A DNA stretch of 64,000 nucleotides from an uncultured Clostridia bacterium (GTDB lineage Bacteria > Bacillota > Clostridia > Oscillospirales > Acutalibacteraceae): NCBI GenBank assembly GCA_945787805.1, contig CALZID010000002.1:62001-126000 (forward strand), written 5' to 3'. The notes beneath the pieces are model-generated. The model saw nothing but the letters and a program-made list of their open reading frames with translations, did no database searches and was not told where the DNA came from. Below, piece after piece: positions 1-7,056 of this stretch. The translations under genes and the position numbers were made by a program. The first letter of the stretch is position 1. Every line of letters begins with the position of its first letter.

Positions 1-2
1 CG

Positions 3-422
3 GACGGCGAAAGAGCTGCAGTTCGTTGCTACGGCGCAAACGATGTCCTTGAAGGCGTTGCAATTATGAAGAAAGAGGGCGTTGATGTTTCTATCACAGG
101 TAACTCAACTAACCCAACCCGTTTCCAACACCCTGTTGCAGGCACATATAAGAAATGGGCTATTGAAAACGGCGTGAACTACTTCTCAGTTGCTTCCGGC
201 GGCGGTACAGGCCGTACACTTCACCCGGATAATATGGCTGCAGGTCCTGCTTCTTACGGTCTTACAGACACAATGGGCAGAATGCACGGTGACGCTCAGT
301 TTGCAGGTTCATCTTCAGTTCCTGCTCATGTTGAAATGATGGGCTTAATCGGCATGGGCAACAACCCAATGGTTGGCGCAACAGTTGCCTGCGCAGTTGC
401 AGTTGAAGAAGCAATGAAATAA
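3..422 (+). CDS. GGGtGRT-family protein, C-terminal part (5' end outside window)
   Basis: The reading frame is open from the window edge, so this is the last ~139 residues of a longer protein. It contains the glycine-rich GGGTGRTLHPDN motif followed by a well-conserved AAGPASYGLTDTMGR and a small, Ala/Val-rich C-terminus. I recognise this as the uncharacterised GGGtGRT family (Pfam PF14057), usually about 330 residues and common in anaerobic Firmicutes. No enzymatic role is established that I know of. In other genomes it is often found beside NifU-like scaffold genes, but the upstream neighbour is not visible here. A hairpin follows the stop codon within 30 bases. Family call is from motif recall; function unknown. 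Confidence 0.75.
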   Translation, partial: DGERAAVRCYGANDVLEGVAIMKKEGVDVSITGNSTNPTRFQHPVAGTYKKWAIENGVNYFSVASGGGTGRTLHPDNMAAGPASYGLTDTMGRMHGDAQFAGSSSVPAHVEMMGLIGMGNNPMVGATVACAVAVEEAMK

Positions 423-446
423 TCTATACAAACATTGAAAGTAGGA

Positions 447-483
447 GCTGTAAAAAACTTTCGTTTTTTACAGCCCCTTTTTG
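447..483. terminator. Bidirectional hairpin terminator
   Basis: GCTGTAAAAAAC and GTTTTTTACAGC arms with a TTTC loop, followed by CCCC and a T run. It sits between two converging genes and can serve both. The same core hairpin recurs at 48461-48493 and 58786-58822. Confidence 0.85.
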
Positions 484-1125
484 TTAACCCTTATTCAGTT
501 CGTCTTTCCAGTCTTCGTTTATTTCTTCACGGTTTCTCATTAGAGTTACTGCGCAATCCACTGCGTCATACAGATTTCTTGTACCCTTTTTTGAATAGTT
601 ATATTTTGCGGCTCTTTCGCGGCGGATACCGATATGTGATGCAGTTTCGACAGCGTCGATATTTGCGGCTACGAACAGGAATTCCCAACCGTATTTTTCT
701 TCTTGGCGCTTAATCATTTGCTTGACTTTTTCGCTTGTGTAACGGTGACTTGCATTTTCCATTCCGTCGGTTGTGATAACAAACATTGTATGCTCGGGCA
801 CATCTTCGGGACGGGCATATTTGTGAATATTTCCGATGTGATGAATTGCGCCGCCGACGGCATCTAAAAGCGCTGTGCAACCCTGAACATAATATTGTTC
901 GTCGGTCATGGGCTTGATTTTTTGAATATCGACTCTGTCGTGCAAAACTTCGATTTCATCATCGAACAAGACTGTTGACACATAAACCTTTCCGTCAAGT
1001 TTCTTCTGCTTTTCAAGCATTGCGTTAAATCCGCCGATTGTATCAGCTTCAAGGCCTGACATAGAACCGCTGCGGTCTAAGATAAATACTAATTCCGTAA
1101 TGTTGTTTTTGTTTGTCTTTTTCAT
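484..1125 (-). CDS. VWA-domain protein
   Basis: 213-residue protein made almost entirely of a von Willebrand factor A domain. The metal-ion-dependent adhesion site is visible near the N-terminus as DRSGSMS (DxSxS), with the supporting TDG motif (VITTDGMEN) further on. No signal peptide or membrane segment is seen, so it is probably cytoplasmic. Start chosen at ATG 1125 because AGAGAGG lies about 10 bases upstream; a longer open frame to 1215 lacks such a site. It is the last gene of a leftward cluster headed by a Crp/Fnr regulator. Bacterial cytoplasmic VWA proteins often work with AAA+ ATPases or in metal/stress responses, but the partner here is unknown. Confidence 0.85.
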   Translation of the reverse strand: MKKTNKNNITELVFILDRSGSMSGLEADTIGGFNAMLEKQKKLDGKVYVSTVLFDDEIEVLHDRVDIQKIKPMTDEQYYVQGCTALLDAVGGAIHHIGNIHKYARPEDVPEHTMFVITTDGMENASHRYTSEKVKQMIKRQEEKYGWEFLFVAANIDAVETASHIGIRRERAAKYNYSKKGTRNLYDAVDCAVTLMRNREEINEDWKDELNKG

Positions 1126-1204
1126 AATAGAAAACCTCTCTTTCATTTGATGTCTTAATTCTACACCAATAAAAGAGAGGTCAGGTCGCATAACAGGCGA
1201 CAAA

Positions 1205-1561
1205 TTATCTATCAAGTTTTTCTATCCACTCATTTTCTTTAAACCCCACAAGCACGAAATCGTCGCCGATTAAAAGAGGTCTTTTTACCAGCATACCGTC
1301 GGTTGAGAGAAGGGTGAGCATTTCATTTTCACTCATTTCGGGCAGTTTGTTTTTAAGGTCCAATGATTTATAAAGCAGACCGCTTGTGTTAAAGAATTTT
1401 TTGAGTGGCAGTCCGCTCTTTCTGTACCATTCGGTCAATTCTTCAAATGTGGGATTGTCAAGTTTAATATCCCTTAACTCATATTCGATTTTGTTATCAT
1501 CAAGCCACTTTTTTGCTCTTTGGCAAGTGGTACATTTAGGGTAGCAAATAAATTTCAACAT
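1205..1561 (-). CDS. ArsC/Spx-family thioredoxin-fold protein
   Basis: 118 residues with the thioredoxin-like ArsC/Spx fold: an N-terminal CYPKCTTCQRAKKWL segment holding the redox cysteine pair, and a C-terminal MLVKRPLLIGDD motif (the Arg-Pro-Leu signature of ArsC/YffB proteins). Family members include glutaredoxin-dependent arsenate reductases and the RNA-polymerase-binding Spx regulators. No ars genes are nearby, so arsenate reduction is not implied, and the lone-domain form is best called ArsC/Spx family. AGGAG lies 8 bases before ATG 1561. The macrodomain gene ends 10 bases upstream, so the two are probably co-transcribed and perhaps serve a shared stress response. Confidence 0.85.
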   Translation of the reverse strand: MLKFICYPKCTTCQRAKKWLDDNKIEYELRDIKLDNPTFEELTEWYRKSGLPLKKFFNTSGLLYKSLDLKNKLPEMSENEMLTLLSTDGMLVKRPLLIGDDFVLVGFKENEWIEKLDR

Positions 1562-1571
1562 AACTTTTCTC

Positions 1572-2153
1572 CTATCGGTTTTTATTCTGATTATACCACT
1601 CCATAAAATCGGCGGTATTCTCTTCGCTGACATAGTTTTCGTCGATATATTCTTTGATATCCGCAAACAGCTTCTCGCTGATTTTATAAGCCGCCTTATC
1701 GAATATGACAACATAAACCGTCATATCGTTTTCAAGCAGAAAATCGCCGATTATATCAACGGCAACCTTTAATGCTTTATCTTTCGGGTACCCGTAAACA
1801 CCCGACGAGATAAGCGGAAATGCCACGGTATCACACCCGTATTCTTTGGCAAGGGACAAGGACTCCCGATAGCAAGCTTCGAGCAAGGCTTTTTCACCGT
1901 GATTGCCGTCCTCATAAACGGGACCGACGGTATGTATCACATATTTTGCGGGAAGATTATATCCTTTTGTGATTTTGGCTTGACCTGTTTTGCAGCCGCC
2001 GAGTGTTCTGCATTCTTCCAAAAGCTTTGGCCCTGCGGCACGGTGAATTGCGCCGTCAACACCGCCTCCACCTAAAAGCGACTCATTGGCGGCATTGACA
2101 ACGGCATCAACTTTCATTTTTGTTATATCGTTTCTGACTATTTGTAACGGCAT
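1572..2153 (-). CDS. Macrodomain protein (ADP-ribose / O-acetyl-ADP-ribose binding)
   Basis: 193 residues. Contains the hallmarks of the MacroD-type domain: [26 protein letters not shown] at residues ~16-41, with the AAN and [10 protein letters not shown] ligand loops, and the ISSGVYGYP loop near 115. Such proteins hydrolyse O-acetyl-ADP-ribose or remove mono-ADP-ribose from proteins in the cytoplasm. The C-terminal ~30 residues, acidic and ending in [10 protein letters not shown], extend past the usual domain. AGGAG lies 7 bases ahead of ATG 2153. It sits in a leftward cluster with a rhodanese lipoprotein upstream and an ArsC/Spx-like protein downstream. Substrate not determinable from sequence. 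Confidence 0.93.
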   Translation of the reverse strand: MPLQIVRNDITKMKVDAVVNAANESLLGGGGVDGAIHRAAGPKLLEECRTLGGCKTGQAKITKGYNLPAKYVIHTVGPVYEDGNHGEKALLEACYRESLSLAKEYGCDTVAFPLISSGVYGYPKDKALKVAVDIIGDFLLENDMTVYVVIFDKAAYKISEKLFADIKEYIDENYVSEENTADFMEWYNQNKNR

Positions 2154-2177
2154 AATACTCCTTCTTTATAAATAAAA

Positions 2178-2573
2178 TTATTTCACAACTTCATACGGCC
2201 AGTCTATAATACCGCCAAATTCTTTTACATTGGTATAGCCCAAATTCACAAGTTCTTCCGACGCTATTTTGCTTCGTCTGCCGCTGCGGCAATAGACGAG
2301 AATCAGCGCATCTTTATCGGGCAGCTCTTTTTCGGCTCTGTCGGCAATCTCATATTCGGGAATCGCAATTGCACCTTTGATATGCCCTTCGTCAAACTCT
2401 TCCTGTGTTCTGGCGTCAATTATAATGTAATCTGTTTCGGTATCCATAATCGTCTTTGCCTGTTGGGGTGAAATCTGCTCGTAAGAGTTTTTGTTTTCTC
2501 CCGTGCAAGCAGTAAAACCGAACAGAGTTAGTGAAATTAAAAGCATTATTATCAGTCCTTTAAGTTTTTTCAT
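2178..2573 (-). CDS. Rhodanese-domain lipoprotein
   Basis: 131 residues. The N-terminus is a lipoprotein signal (hydrophobic stretch ending in FTAC, lipidated Cys ~23), so the protein is anchored on the outer face of the membrane. The remainder is one rhodanese domain with the DARTQEEFDEGHIKGA motif and the active-site loop VYCRSGRRS carrying the catalytic Cys. Likely role: extracytoplasmic sulfur transfer or persulfide handling, by family knowledge. AGGGG precedes ATG 2573. It is 12 bases downstream of the PAS gene and shares the transcription unit led by the Crp/Fnr regulator, which fits a redox or sulfur response. Confidence 0.92.
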   Translation of the reverse strand: MKKLKGLIIMLLISLTLFGFTACTGENKNSYEQISPQQAKTIMDTETDYIIIDARTQEEFDEGHIKGAIAIPEYEIADRAEKELPDKDALILVYCRSGRRSKIASEELVNLGYTNVKEFGGIIDWPYEVVK

Positions 2574-2585
2574 AGTATCCCCTTT

Positions 2586-2945
2586 TTACATCTTATACAT
2601 TTCTGCGGTTTCTTTGTTTCTGTATTCGTGCTTTTCGTAATAGCCGATAAGTGCGCCGTTTTCGTCCCGCAGGGCGACCATATAAATATCTTTATTTTCT
2701 TTAGCGTTATGTGAAGTATATACAATATTATTTTCTCTGCTCTCTGCAAACAAAGCAACTACACGGTCAATTTTTCTATTTGACTCGTCATTGTGGCAAG
2801 CTTTTATACTCTTGCCCGTAATATCAACCTTATAGCGTGCAATCGACGCCGGATTCATATACACCACGGTATGCTCCAAATCACAGATAACAACAGATGC
2901 GGTATCGGCGTCTATAACGCTTTTAAAAAAAGTGTTTATGTTCAT
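2586..2945 (-). CDS. Single PAS-domain protein
   Basis: 119 residues forming one PAS sensor domain (VVICDLEHTVVYMNPASIARY ... GKSIKACHNDESN ... DENGALIGYYEKHEY) with no output domain. Residues resemble PAS domains of the fatty-acid- or haem-binding type, including the CHND motif around residue 50, but the ligand cannot be assigned. Start chosen at ATG 2945 because of AGGAG at 2950-2954; a longer frame runs into the regulator gene. It follows the Crp/Fnr gene by 10 bases, so it may supply the signal input for that regulator or sense the same cue independently. Stand-alone PAS proteins of this kind are often annotated simply as PAS protein. Confidence 0.82.
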   Translation of the reverse strand: MNINTFFKSVIDADTASVVICDLEHTVVYMNPASIARYKVDITGKSIKACHNDESNRKIDRVVALFAESRENNIVYTSHNAKENKDIYMVALRDENGALIGYYEKHEYRNKETAEMYKM

Positions 2946-2955
2946 TTTTGTCTCC

Positions 2956-3615
2956 TTATAATAATCTGAATTTATTTTTTTCAAACTCCAAAAGTCCTTC
3001 ATCCCGCATTTTGCAAAGCTCATTGGACATGGCACTTCTGTCCACCGCCAAAAAATCGGCAAGCTGTTGACGGTTAAAGGGTATTGTGAAGCTTGCGCTG
3101 TTCTGTTTTTTTGCCTGTTCCGACAGATAAGAAATCAGTTTTTCCCGTGTTGTGCGCTTTGACATATGCCCGAGCTTCTGCACGAGCTTTCTGTTCTTTT
3201 CGGATATGGCAAAAAACAGATTCTGCACCACCAAAGCGTGAAAACGGCAAGCAGAAGAACAGGATGATAATATTCTCTTTACATCAAGAAAAATCACCGC
3301 ACTGTGTTCTTTCGCCACAACATCGTTTAGCATCGGACCGCTGTCATAAGCCACATAGGCTTCACCGAACATTTCACCCGCAGAAATCTCGCCTAAAATA
3401 CTGCGGTTACCCCAATAATCGTCCTTTTGAATATGAAGACTGCCCTCTAATAAAACGGTAATATCGGTTATATGCTCGCCCTGACGGAAAACGCACTCTC
3501 CTTTTTCATAGGTTTTAAGCCGAGCGCCAAGGCAGGAAAGCATAGAAACGATTTCGTCGTCGCTCACACCGGCAAATATTTTTGTTTTTTTCAAAATTGG
3601 AATATATTTCTGCAT
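2956..3615 (-). CDS. Crp/Fnr-family transcriptional regulator
   Basis: 219 residues: N-terminal cyclic-nucleotide-binding-like beta-barrel (CVFRQGEHITDITVLLEGSL, then GEMFGEAYVAYDSGP), a dimerisation helix, and a C-terminal winged helix-turn-helix (FNRQQLADFLAVDRSAMSNELCKMRDEGLL). The cysteines present do not form the Fnr N-terminal cluster pattern. The gene heads a leftward cluster (PAS, rhodanese, macrodomain, ArsC/Spx-like, VWA) and diverges from a 4Fe-4S protein. That arrangement is frequent for anaerobe regulators of the HcpR/nitrosative-stress type, so a redox or NO/sulfur signal is a reasonable inference. Inverted repeats in the 88-base divergent region could be its operator. Confidence 0.92.
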   Translation of the reverse strand: MQKYIPILKKTKIFAGVSDDEIVSMLSCLGARLKTYEKGECVFRQGEHITDITVLLEGSLHIQKDDYWGNRSILGEISAGEMFGEAYVAYDSGPMLNDVVAKEHSAVIFLDVKRILSSCSSACRFHALVVQNLFFAISEKNRKLVQKLGHMSKRTTREKLISYLSEQAKKQNSASFTIPFNRQQLADFLAVDRSAMSNELCKMRDEGLLEFEKNKFRLL

Positions 3616-3630
3616 AAAACTCTCATTTCT

Positions 3631-3672
3631 GTTGTAAAAACAACCGAATTGTTTTATATATTATAATATAAT
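3631..3672 (+). promoter_or_regulatory. Candidate Crp/Fnr operator and -10 box
   Basis: The divergent region holds GTTGTAAAAACAAC (3631-3644, 5-bp perfect arms) overlapping AAACAACCGAATTGTTT (3638-3654, 6-bp arms). Two overlapping TATAAT boxes follow at 3662-3672 with no good -35. If the second box is used, the first palindrome is centred about 41 bases before the start, the usual class II activator position. Site identity is inferred. Confidence 0.45.
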
Positions 3673-3703
3673 CAACCTGCAAAATCAAGTTAGGAGGATT
3701 TTT

Positions 3704-4396
3704 ATGATTAGAAAAATAATCAAAATAGACGAAGAAAAATGTAACGGCTGCGGTGCGTGTGCATCTGCCTGTCACGAAGGAGCCATTGAAATGATAAACG
3801 GTAAGGCGAAGCTTACACGAGAAGACTACTGCGACGGTCTCGGCGACTGTCTTCCCGCTTGTCCTACGGGTGCTATTACTTTTGAAGAAAGAGAAGCACC
3901 CGCTTACAACGAAGCGGCAGTTCTTAAAGCTAAACAGGAAAAAGCTCCGTTGCCTTGCGGCTGCCCGGGAACTCACTCTAAAAGCATTGACAGAAAAGCA
4001 AGTGATATGAGCCATATTTCAGCCCCCGTTGTCAGTAGGCTTTCACAATGGCCCGTGCAAATTAAACTCGCACCCGTAAATGCCCCTTATTTTGACGGTG
4101 CAAACCTTTTGATTGCGGCGGACTGTACGGCCTTTGCCTACGGTAATTTTCATAACGAGTTTATTCGTAATCACATAACGCTTATAGGCTGCCCAAAGCT
4201 TGACAGTATTGATTATTCGGAAAAGCTGACGGAAATCATTGCAAACAACAATATTAAAAGCGTTACCGTAGTGCGTATGGAAGTGCCCTGCTGCGGCGGC
4301 ATTGAGCACGCTGTGAAACAAGCCCTGCATTCAAGCGGCAAATTTATTCCGTGGAGAGTTGTTACAATTTCAACCGACGGAAAAATATTGGATTAA
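3704..4396 (+). CDS. 4Fe-4S dicluster ferredoxin-domain protein
   Basis: 230 residues. Residues 1-60 are a bacterial 2[4Fe-4S] ferredoxin module: CNGCGACASACHEGAI supplies one cluster and CDGLGDCLPACPTGAI the other, with an irregular CxxxxxC spacing in the second. A CGCPG motif follows near residue 86, and the C-terminal half has conserved Cys residues (AADCTAF, GCPKLDS, VPCCGGIEHA) that may bind a further cluster or metal. This architecture is widespread in anaerobes beside Crp/Fnr regulators and hybrid-cluster protein genes, but its reaction is unknown to me. GGAGG lies 6-8 bases before the ATG. Divergent from the Crp/Fnr gene and probably controlled by it. Confidence 0.88.
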   Translation: MIRKIIKIDEEKCNGCGACASACHEGAIEMINGKAKLTREDYCDGLGDCLPACPTGAITFEEREAPAYNEAAVLKAKQEKAPLPCGCPGTHSKSIDRKASDMSHISAPVVSRLSQWPVQIKLAPVNAPYFDGANLLIAADCTAFAYGNFHNEFIRNHITLIGCPKLDSIDYSEKLTEIIANNNIKSVTVVRMEVPCCGGIEHAVKQALHSSGKFIPWRVVTISTDGKILD

Positions 4397-4465
4397 ATTC
4401 TGCCCTGTGACCTATCATATACAGTTCGCATATATTGATACTGAATTATGTTAGGAGGTATCGTT

Positions 4466-4546
4466 ATGCAAGGCTACAATCACGGCAAGCATCCCCAAAT
4501 CCGTGACTACGGACTAAATCTCTGTGTGCGGCAGCCCCGCCCTTAA
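4466..4546 (+). CDS. Candidate 26-residue small protein
   Basis: A short frame starts at ATG 4466 with a very good ribosome site (TTAGGAGG, 6-8 bases upstream) and ends at TAA 4544. The product is polar and His/Pro/Tyr rich (begins MQGYNHGKHPQIRDYG, ends VRQPRP) with one Cys. It lies 69 bases after the 4Fe-4S gene and just before the T-box promoter. I recognise no family. The strong initiation site is the only positive evidence; it could also be the remnant of a longer gene. Confidence 0.4.
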   Translation: MQGYNHGKHPQIRDYGLNLCVRQPRP

Positions 4547-4575
4547 AAAACTTTCAAAAAATTTTTAAATTTTTA

Positions 4576-4604
4576 TTGACAAGTGAAAATTTAAGTGCTA
4601 AAAT
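4576..4604 (+). promoter_or_regulatory. Promoter of the trpXYZ T-box leader
   Basis: TTGACA (4576-4581), 17-base spacer, TAAAAT (4599-4604): a near-consensus vegetative promoter. The transcript should begin about 4611, at the start of the T-box leader. Confidence 0.85.
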
Positions 4605-4610
4605 GCAGAT

Positions 4611-4894
4611 AAATTGATATTCATCCTAAAAACCGACGAGAAAGATTAGTAGTTGATTTTTAGTTGTTCCCAGAGAGCCGATGGCGGTGTGAATTCGGCA
4701 GCAATTATTTCAATGAATGGACTTTTGAGGGCAAACCGAAAGCAGCTGCGAGTAGGCGCGACGGAGGGCAACCGTTACAGTGCTATGTGTATGTCAGTAC
4801 ACAGTGAGTGCGCATTTTTAATGCGAATTTGGGTGGTACCGCAGGTTATGTTTATTCCCTGTCCCAGTATTTTTTACTGAGACAGGTTTTTTTA
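4611..4894 (+). promoter_or_regulatory. T-box riboswitch, Trp specifier
   Basis: Leader with classic T-box parts: AGTAG bulge motif (~4649), AGAGAGCCG, specifier-loop segment GAATGGACTTTTGAG with codon TGG at 4718-4720, and the T-box GGGTGGTACCGCAGG at 4831-4845 that pairs with uncharged tRNA acceptor ends. It is followed by a terminator hairpin CCTGTC...GACAGG (4858-4886) with a T run. UGG means tRNA-Trp is sensed, so transcription of the transporter rises when tryptophan is scarce. This agrees with the downstream trpXYZ-type genes. The specifier is assigned by position relative to conserved flanks, not by folding software. Confidence 0.95.
4858..4894 (+). terminator. T-box terminator hairpin
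   Basis: CCTGTCCCAGT and ACTGAGACAGG arms followed by eight T residues. The 5' arm would be recruited into the competing antiterminator with the T-box sequence. Confidence 0.92.
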
Positions 4895-4916
4895 TTTTAC
4901 TACGGAGGCGATTTCA

Positions 4917-4955
4917 ATGAAAATTTTATCAAAACGATGGCGACTTTCAGACTAA
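4917..4955 (+). CDS. 12-codon Trp-containing leader ORF upstream of trpX
   Basis: ATG 4917 follows ACGGAGGCG with 8-9 bases spacing, a better ribosome site than many genes here have. It encodes MKILSKRWRLSD and stops at 4953. It lies between the T-box terminator and trpX and holds one Trp codon (TGG 4938-4940). It could be a translated leader peptide adding a second Trp-sensing layer, a remnant of a lost gene start, or a chance frame with a Shine-Dalgarno-like sequence. No homologue is recognised. Confidence 0.4.
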   Translation: MKILSKRWRLSD

Positions 4956-5010
4956 TATTCAACAAACAAATTTTACAATTCTAATTTTTAAATCTGAAAG
5001 GAAAATCATT

Positions 5011-6099
5011 ATGAAAAAATATATTGCAATCTTACTCGTATTAGTATTAACAATCGTAGGCTTTACAGCATGCGGAAAAAACGGCGGAAACGCTGATGAA
5101 AACAAAACAGTTATCGGACTTCTTTATGACGCAGGTCAAGACTCATCAACAACGGCAATCGCAGAAGCAAAAGCATATCTTGACGAAAAAGGTGTTGCTT
5201 ATAAAGAATACACCGGCACAACAGTTGACGAAGTCAGCCTTGCGGTTGACGCCGCAATCGCTGATAAGGTTTCGGCAATCTTCACTCCTTCCGATAATAC
5301 AATTATGACCGCCGAGCTTTCAATTTATGAAAAGCTTGCAGCCGCAGGAATTCCGCATTTTACAGGCGCAGACTCATTTGCTCTTAACGGCGCATATCTC
5401 GGCTATGGCGTTGACTATGCAAATCTCGGTAAAGAAACCGCAAATATGATTGCAGAAGTATTGATTGACGGCAAAGACCCCGCAACACTTGCAGTTAAAA
5501 CATTTGATAACGGCACAGCAACAATCAACACAGAAATCTGCGAAAAGCTCGGTTATGATTTCACAGAAATTTCTAAAAAATATGAGCCCTTATGCCAGGC
5601 AATCAAAGAAATCAAAACAGGTAATGCTTTTGCCGAAGAAATCACCGCCGCAGGTGCTCTTGCATCAGGCAAAATCGGTGCTGAAAATGCAGAAAAGACA
5701 TTTACAGTGGGCATTTGCAACTTTGTTGACGACGCTTCTCTCAACCAGATTGTAAGCAATATCAAAATGCAGCTTGACACAATCGGCAAAGAAAAGAATG
5801 TGGCATTCGTTGTAAAATATGACAACTGTAACGCAGACTCAAATGTAATGAATCAGATTATTTCAGGCTTTGAAGCAGATAAGGTTGACCTTATGGTCGG
5901 TGTTGCAACTCCCGTTGCCGTAGCAATGCAGTCTGCAACCGAAGACAACCGGATTCCTGTAATTTTCGCAGCAGTATCTGACCCGGTCGGCACAGAAATT
6001 GTAAGCTCGCTTGAAAACCCCGGCAAAAATATCACAGGTACATCCGACTATCTTGATACAAAATCAATCTTCAATCTTATTCTTGAAACAGTAGGCTAA
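5011..6099 (+). CDS. trpX: TrpX-type tryptophan-binding lipoprotein with permuted lobes
   Basis: 362-residue solute-binding lipoprotein (signal 1-20, lipobox FTAC, Cys21) of the ABC_sub_bind family (PF04392). The usual order is N-lobe (…DPVGxxLV…NVTGTSD) then C-lobe (VxxLYxxxExNS…PxDNT…YGVDYxxLG…). Here the C-lobe-type sequence comes first (residues ~33-184: IGLLYDAGQDSS, FTPSDNTI, GYGVDYANLGKETA). A ~45-residue linker follows (185-229), then the N-lobe-type sequence (230-362: VGVATPVAVAMQSATEDNRIP, AAVSDPVGTEIV, NITGTSDY), ending just where the normal hinge would cross over. It is the first gene of the T-box(Trp)-controlled transporter operon, so tryptophan is the expected ligand. The permutation is my reading of motif order; see findings. 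Confidence 0.88.
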   Translation: MKKYIAILLVLVLTIVGFTACGKNGGNADENKTVIGLLYDAGQDSSTTAIAEAKAYLDEKGVAYKEYTGTTVDEVSLAVDAAIADKVSAIFTPSDNTIMTAELSIYEKLAAAGIPHFTGADSFALNGAYLGYGVDYANLGKETANMIAEVLIDGKDPATLAVKTFDNGTATINTEICEKLGYDFTEISKKYEPLCQAIKEIKTGNAFAEEITAAGALASGKIGAENAEKTFTVGICNFVDDASLNQIVSNIKMQLDTIGKEKNVAFVVKYDNCNADSNVMNQIISGFEADKVDLMVGVATPVAVAMQSATEDNRIPVIFAAVSDPVGTEIVSSLENPGKNITGTSDYLDTKSIFNLILETVG

Positions 6100-6123
6100 T
6101 CAAATTTTTAAGGACGGAACATT

Positions 6124-7056
6124 ATGGATTTTAACTCAATTTTGAGCATAGGCGAAAACGCCCTGCAATTAGGACTTATCAGTTCATTGACAGTACTTGC
6201 ACTGTTTTTAAGTTACACAATGCTCAATGTGTGCGACCTTTCAACCGACGGGTGTTTTACCCTTGGCGCTACGGTAGGCGCAGTTGTTGCAATCGCCGGA
6301 CATCCCGGGTTGTCAATAGTCGCGGCTATGGCGGCAGGTATCGTTTCCGGTTTTGTTGTAGCCTTTTTACAAACGAAAATGGGTATTAACAGTCTGCTTG
6401 CAGGTATTATAGTCAATACGGGGCTCTATTCCGTAAATATTGCAGTTATGGGTAACTCGTCGCTTCTGAATATGAACAAAACCGAAACGGTGTTCACTCT
6501 GCTTAAAGAAAAACTTAAAGGCACGGTGCTTGAAAAAGAATATACCCTTATTATCGCCCTTGTTGCGGTTGCGCTTGTGGTTGTATTCCTTTCTTTCTTC
6601 CTTAAAACAAAATTGGGACTTGCAATTCGTGCAACAGGTAATAATCCCGATATGGTCCGTTCATCTTCCATAAATCCCGTTTTTACAACAATTGTAGGGC
6701 TTTGTGTGGCAAACTCATTTACTGCCCTGTCAGGTTGTTTGCTGGCACAATCTCAAAAATCCGTAAACATAGACATCGGTACCGGCATGGTTACTGTGGC
6801 ACTTGCCTCGCTTCTCATCGGCGGCGTGTTTATGGGCAAGGGCAAAATTCCCGTGAGAGCCGTGGGCGTTGTGCTTGGCTCAATCGTATTCAGAATTGTC
6901 TATGCAATCGCATTGAGATTTGATATGCCGGCATATATGCTGAAGCTCATTTCATCGGTTATTGTTATTATTGCAATTTCTGCTCCTTATATTAAATCAC
7001 AGTTACCCGCAATCAAGAGAAGAATATCTCTTGCTCGGGGAAAGGGGGCGGCTTAA
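6124..7056 (+). CDS. trpY: Tryptophan ABC transporter permease
   Basis: 310-residue integral membrane protein of the branched-chain-amino-acid/ribose permease type (BPD_transp_2), about eight to nine hydrophobic segments, with the family's SLTVLALFLSYTMLNVCDLS N-terminal helix and a cytosolic coupling region GLAIRATGNNPDMVRSSSIN at ~182-201. Forms the membrane channel with TrpX and the TrpZ ATPase. It starts 24 bases after trpX and its TAA is directly followed by the trpZ ATG, so coupled translation is likely. Substrate assignment rests on the T-box specifier and on the known trpXYZ gene order in Firmicutes, not on the permease sequence itself. Confidence 0.93.
   Translation: MDFNSILSIGENALQLGLISSLTVLALFLSYTMLNVCDLSTDGCFTLGATVGAVVAIAGHPGLSIVAAMAAGIVSGFVVAFLQTKMGINSLLAGIIVNTGLYSVNIAVMGNSSLLNMNKTETVFTLLKEKLKGTVLEKEYTLIIALVAVALVVVFLSFFLKTKLGLAIRATGNNPDMVRSSSINPVFTTIVGLCVANSFTALSGCLLAQSQKSVNIDIGTGMVTVALASLLIGGVFMGKGKIPVRAVGVVLGSIVFRIVYAIALRFDMPAYMLKLISSVIVIIAISAPYIKSQLPAIKRRISLARGKGAA

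Noticed and set aside
5011-6099. Two adjacent fused or overlapping partial genes instead of one permuted gene
   Set aside because: A single frame with one signal peptide spans both lobes and the linker has no start, stop or ribosome site, so one polypeptide is the simpler reading; an assembly artefact remains possible and is noted in the finding.
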